Shown here piece after piece: positions 4,141-6,661 of a stretch of DNA of 6,661 nt. The translations under genes and the position numbers were made by a program. The stretch lies in assembly GCA_900768695.1 (NCBI GenBank), contig CAAGDY010000406.1, positions 1 to 6,661 of the forward strand, in the 5' to 3' direction. Source of the DNA: an uncultured Anaerovibrio sp. (lineage in GTDB: Bacteria; Bacillota; Negativicutes; Selenomonadales; Selenomonadaceae). Under the pieces are notes generated by a model. The model was given only the letters and a program-made list of their open reading frames with translations. It searched no databases and was not told the DNA's origin. Every line of letters starts with the position of its first letter. Position 1 is the first letter of the stretch.

Positions 4141-5613
4141 GTGACCGACAGCATAGAAGAAAAACTGCCCCTGCTTCCCAACAGTCCCGGCGTATACATC
4201 ATGAAGGATGCTGCCGGTACCATTATCTATGTTGGCAAGGCCATTGTGCTGAAAAACCGCGTCAGCCAGTATTTTCAGCAGAATCGCGGCCATTCAGCCA
4301 AGGTCAAGGCCATGGTGGCGCGGATAGCTGATTTTGACATCATCATGACAGGCACCGAGGTTGAGGCGCTGATTTTGGAGTGCAAGCTGATAAAAAAGTA
4401 TCGTCCCAAATACAATATCAGCCTGAAGGATGACAAGATGTACCCATACCTCAAGGTGACCACCAGAGAGGATTTTCCACGGGTATTCATCACAAGAAAG
4501 CTGGTAAAGGACGGCTCCCGGTATTTCGGGCCCTATACGGATGCCGGTGCGCTAAAGGATTGCCTGAAGCTTTTAAAGAGGATGTTCCCCCTGCGCTCCT
4601 GCCGCAATATCCGGCAGGGACAGTCCTGCCTGGAGTACCACATCAGGCGTTGCCTTGCGCCCTGCATTGGCCGGGTAAGCCGTGAGGAGTACAGGAGCAT
4701 GATACGGAAGGTATGCCTGTTTCTGGACGGCAGGACAAAGCAGGTGGAGGTGGAGCTGAAATCCCAGATGGAAAAGGCGGCGGAGGAGCTGGAGTTTGAG
4801 CTGGCGGCAAGGCTCAGGGACCAGCTTCTGGCGGTGCAGAAGCTGTCAGAGATGCAGAAGCTGGTATCAAAGCCCCGCGAGGATGAGTTTGTCATTCAGG
4901 AAAGGGTGCATGCCCAGACCATCGGTGCGGTGGAGGAGCTGGGGGACTACCTGGGCCTGCAGGTGCCGCCCTATCGCATGGAATGCTTTGATATTTCACA
5001 CAATCAGGGCTCGGAAACGGTGGCCTCCATGGTGGTTTTTGAAGGTGGCACAGCGAAAAAGTCGGATTATCGACGCTTTAAAATCAGGAGCGCCGAGGGC
5101 AAGCCTGATGATTTCAAGTCCATGCGGGAGGTCACCATGCGGCGGTATGGTGATGCCGAAGCCGAGATGCCGGATTTGATTGTCATTGACGGCGGCAAGG
5201 GACAGCTCAGCTCGGCATTGGAAATCATCCGCGGAGCAGGGCATCTTGATGTACCGGTGGTGGGACTGGCCAAGCGGGAGGAGGAGATATTCTGCGAAGG
5301 GCAGTCGGAGCCGGTTATTCTTCCCCGTGACAGCCAGGCATTGTTCCTCATTCAGCGCATACGCGATGAGGCACACCGCTTTGCCATTACCTATCACAGA
5401 AAGCTGCGGGGCAGGCGTAATCTTGCTTCCGTCCTCGATCATATTGAGGGTATCGGCCCCAAAAGACGACAGCTTTTGTATGGGCATTATGGCAGTATAG
5501 ACAGGATAAAGGAAGCGACTGCAGAGGAGCTGGCTTCCCTTGACGGCATGAACAGGCCGGCAGCAGAAGCGGTCTACAATTTTTTCAGGGCACAAGAAAA
5601 GCTCACAAACTAG
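4141..5613 (+). CDS. uvrC: Excinuclease ABC subunit C (UvrC), shortened between UVR motif and nuclease domain
   Basis: Dual endonuclease of nucleotide excision repair: bound to UvrB on damaged DNA, it makes the 3' incision with its GIY-YIG domain and the 5' incision with its RNase H-like domain. GTG start, chosen because AAGGAGG (4128-4134) is six bases upstream and PGVY falls at the usual distance. GIY-YIG domain about 14-95 (PGVY 16-19, YVGKA 30-34, Arg40, Glu75). Cysteines C154, C163, C171, C175 match the cluster reported to bind iron-sulfur in E. coli UvrC. UVR (UvrB-binding) motif about 204-239. RNase H-like domain from about 277, with Asp284 (ECFDIS), Asp350 (VIDGGKGQ) and His419 (or His412) as the DDH triad. 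Helix-hairpin-helix DNA-binding region about 430-485. Length is 490 residues against about 590-610 usually: the UVR-to-nuclease stretch is only about 40 residues, roughly 100 short, yet in frame. Transcribed after uvrA; the stop lies within the terminator hairpin. Confidence 0.95.
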   Translation: MTDSIEEKLPLLPNSPGVYIMKDAAGTIIYVGKAIVLKNRVSQYFQQNRGHSAKVKAMVARIADFDIIMTGTEVEALILECKLIKKYRPKYNISLKDDKMYPYLKVTTREDFPRVFITRKLVKDGSRYFGPYTDAGALKDCLKLLKRMFPLRSCRNIRQGQSCLEYHIRRCLAPCIGRVSREEYRSMIRKVCLFLDGRTKQVEVELKSQMEKAAEELEFELAARLRDQLLAVQKLSEMQKLVSKPREDEFVIQERVHAQTIGAVEELGDYLGLQVPPYRMECFDISHNQGSETVASMVVFEGGTAKKSDYRRFKIRSAEGKPDDFKSMREVTMRRYGDAEAEMPDLIVIDGGKGQLSSALEIIRGAGHLDVPVVGLAKREEEIFCEGQSEPVILPRDSQALFLIQRIRDEAHRFAITYHRKLRGRRNLASVLDHIEGIGPKRRQLLYGHYGSIDRIKEATAEELASLDGMNRPAAEAVYNFFRAQEKLTN

Positions 5614-5642
5614 CAAATCAATGCTGGCTTGTGAGCTTTTTT
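5597..5642. terminator. Long, probably bidirectional terminator over the uvrC stop
   Basis: AAAAGCTCACAA (5597-5608) pairs with TTGTGAGCTTTT (5629-5640). After one A-C mismatch the stem continues CTAGCA/TGCTGG (5610-5615 with 5622-5627, one G-U) around a six-base loop. TTTTTT at 5637-5642 gives the plus-strand T-run; on the minus strand the stem ends in TTTTCTTG. It therefore can end both uvrC transcription and the converging lactate permease transcript. The uvrC TAG (5611-5613) is inside the stem. Confidence 0.85.
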
Positions 5643-5672
5643 GCTGTCCGCGGCAGAGGGGGATTTCGCCCG

Positions 5673-5687
5673 TCCTCCGCCGGAGGA
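5673..5687. repeat. Perfect small inverted repeat in the uvrC-permease gap
   Basis: TCCTCC (5673-5678) and GGAGGA (5682-5687) flank GCC. Together with the neighbouring GC-rich stretch starting at 5646 it makes a compact structured block in the 109-bp gap between the two convergent genes. No T-run, so not an intrinsic terminator by itself. It may be part of a dispersed intergenic repeat. Confidence 0.35.
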
Positions 5688-5722
5688 ATTCAAGTCAATA
5701 TGAAAGTGTGCTTATACCGGTG

Positions 5723-6661
5723 TTAGCCCGCTATGCCAAGATTCATCAGCAGTACCATTACGCCGATAACAATCAGGTAGTACACGAACCAAGGGCCTAC
5801 CGTGGTTTTCAGTATCTTGCCCTCGGCACCTACAATACCGGTGGTAGCGCAGACTGCTACGATGTTGTTGATGCAGACCATGTTGCCGATAGCGCCGCCC
5901 TGGTTCTGTAGAGCAACGATAACGATGTGAGGGATGCTCAGGATGTCCGCGGTAGCAAACTGCAGCGGTGCAAACATGATGTTGGATACGGTGTTGGAAC
6001 CGAACATGAAGGAACCCACGGAGCCGATGACAGGAGCAATATAGAAGTAGTTGGCACCAGCCAGGTCAGCCATGCCCTTGGCCATAGCTACCAGCATGGA
6101 ATCGTAGCCGCATACGTTAGCGTTGGAATAACGGAACAGGTAAACCATAGCAAAGCCGAAGAGCAATGCGATGGTAGCGCCTACCAGCTGCTTGTAGGAC
6201 TTGTACAGCACGTTGTGAATCTGGCTGCCGCTGAGGCCGTACATAGCAAAGCCGATGAATACAACCAGGATGAACGGGAACAGACCAGGATTGTTCAGCC
6301 ACTTGAGGGTAAAGCTTGCGCCCTCGACGCCCATGATGTTGGTCATGGTGATAGGGAAGGAGCCCATGAAAGGCTTGATGCCGAACTGAGGCACACGGGT
6401 AACTACCAGCCACAGGCTAACCAGGAGGTACGGGGTCCAGGCCTTCAGCAGGGACATGGAATGCTGTACCTCCTGCTTCTTGGTGTCCTTTTTGATTTCG
6501 GTACCAGGGAAACGCCAGATTTCCTTTGGCATCAGGAAGCCTGCCTTGGCAGCGCCGATGGTGGCAAAGATGGTTACGGCGGCGGCCACCAGGGAGGTAA
6601 GCTCAGCGCCCATAATCTTGGCTACCGGAATGGAAACGCAGCTGAACACGACAGAGGTGAA
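5723..6661 (-). CDS. lldP: L-lactate permease (LctP/LldP family), C-terminal part, runs off right edge
   Basis: Inner-membrane secondary transporter moving lactate (and related 2-hydroxy acids in the family) with protons. The window holds the last 312 codons, ending at TAA (5723-5725). The frame is open to base 6661, so the start lies outside; the GTG at 6649 is an internal Val. Family members are about 530-560 residues, so roughly the C-terminal 57% is seen. Hydrophobic segments follow one another: counted from that Val, about 18-34, 73-85, 123-139, 154-172, 202-216, 241-272 and 284-304. Strongly family-typical stretches are FGSNTVSNIMFAPLQ (216-230), QNQGGAIGNM (248-257) and NNIVAVCATTGIVG. 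A charged cytoplasmic-looking loop (EIKKDTKKQE) is at 51-60. It converges on uvrC and shares its terminator; no functional link to repair is implied. The substrate is assigned by family only. Confidence 0.93.
   Translation of the reverse strand, partial: FTSVVFSCVSIPVAKIMGAELTSLVAAAVTIFATIGAAKAGFLMPKEIWRFPGTEIKKDTKKQEVQHSMSLLKAWTPYLLVSLWLVVTRVPQFGIKPFMGSFPITMTNIMGVEGASFTLKWLNNPGLFPFILVVFIGFAMYGLSGSQIHNVLYKSYKQLVGATIALLFGFAMVYLFRYSNANVCGYDSMLVAMAKGMADLAGANYFYIAPVIGSVGSFMFGSNTVSNIMFAPLQFATADILSIPHIVIVALQNQGGAIGNMVCINNIVAVCATTGIVGAEGKILKTTVGPWFVYYLIVIGVMVLLMNLGIAG

Noticed and set aside
6647..6649. GTG as the true start of the lactate permease
   Set aside because: The frame continues open to the window edge, no ribosome binding site precedes the GTG, and the family is about 530-560 residues, so the start is outside the window.

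Overview
The window looks like the junction between the end of an AT-rich mobile element (about 1-982) and a GC-richer bacterial chromosome (about 983-6661). The chromosomal genes suggest a Gram-positive-lineage anaerobe. Full-length UvrA directly followed by UvrC and a convergent LctP/LldP-type lactate permease, strong AAGGAGG-type ribosome binding sites and hairpin-plus-T-run terminators fit a Firmicute, possibly of the Negativicutes/Selenomonadaceae type. That taxonomic guess is an inference from the look of the proteins, not a database result.

Region 1 (1-250): a gene running off the left edge on the minus strand begins at 65 and encodes a serine-recombinase N-terminus (MKVGYIRVSTVEQN...). 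It has a recognisable promoter (TTGACT, 17 bp, TATTCT). Its upstream DNA carries five copies of the heptamer GTGTAAA/TTTACAC, two of them overlapping the promoter. This is a candidate operator or recombination (res-like) site.

Region 2 (250-950): about 700 bp with no convincing gene. It is rich in direct repeats built on CTGGTGTCC and GGTTGCC, and in inverted repeats. It also holds a consensus-like rightward promoter (792-822) running straight into a strong dyad (824-848).

Region 3 (949-1026): the 3' end of a tRNA-like gene (T-arm, acceptor 3' strand, discriminator A, encoded CCA) without a matching 5' half, followed at once by a strong intrinsic terminator. This is the typical appearance of an attR left by integration into the 3' end of a tRNA or tmRNA gene, with the element lying to the left.

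Region 4 (1027-5642): the nucleotide excision repair pair uvrA (1171-3987) and uvrC (4141-5613), with a 153-bp gap containing two tandem hairpins, a 9-nt tandem repeat and a possible 25-codon leader ORF that ends one base before the uvrC start. UvrA would bring UvrB to a lesion and UvrC would cut on both sides. uvrB is not in the window. UvrC is only 490 residues, because the segment between the UVR motif and the catalytic RNase H-like domain is about 100 residues shorter than usual, while the catalytic motifs are kept.

Region 5 (5597-6661): a long hairpin terminator covers the uvrC stop and probably serves both converging transcripts. It is followed by the C-terminal part of a lactate permease on the minus strand, which runs off the right edge.
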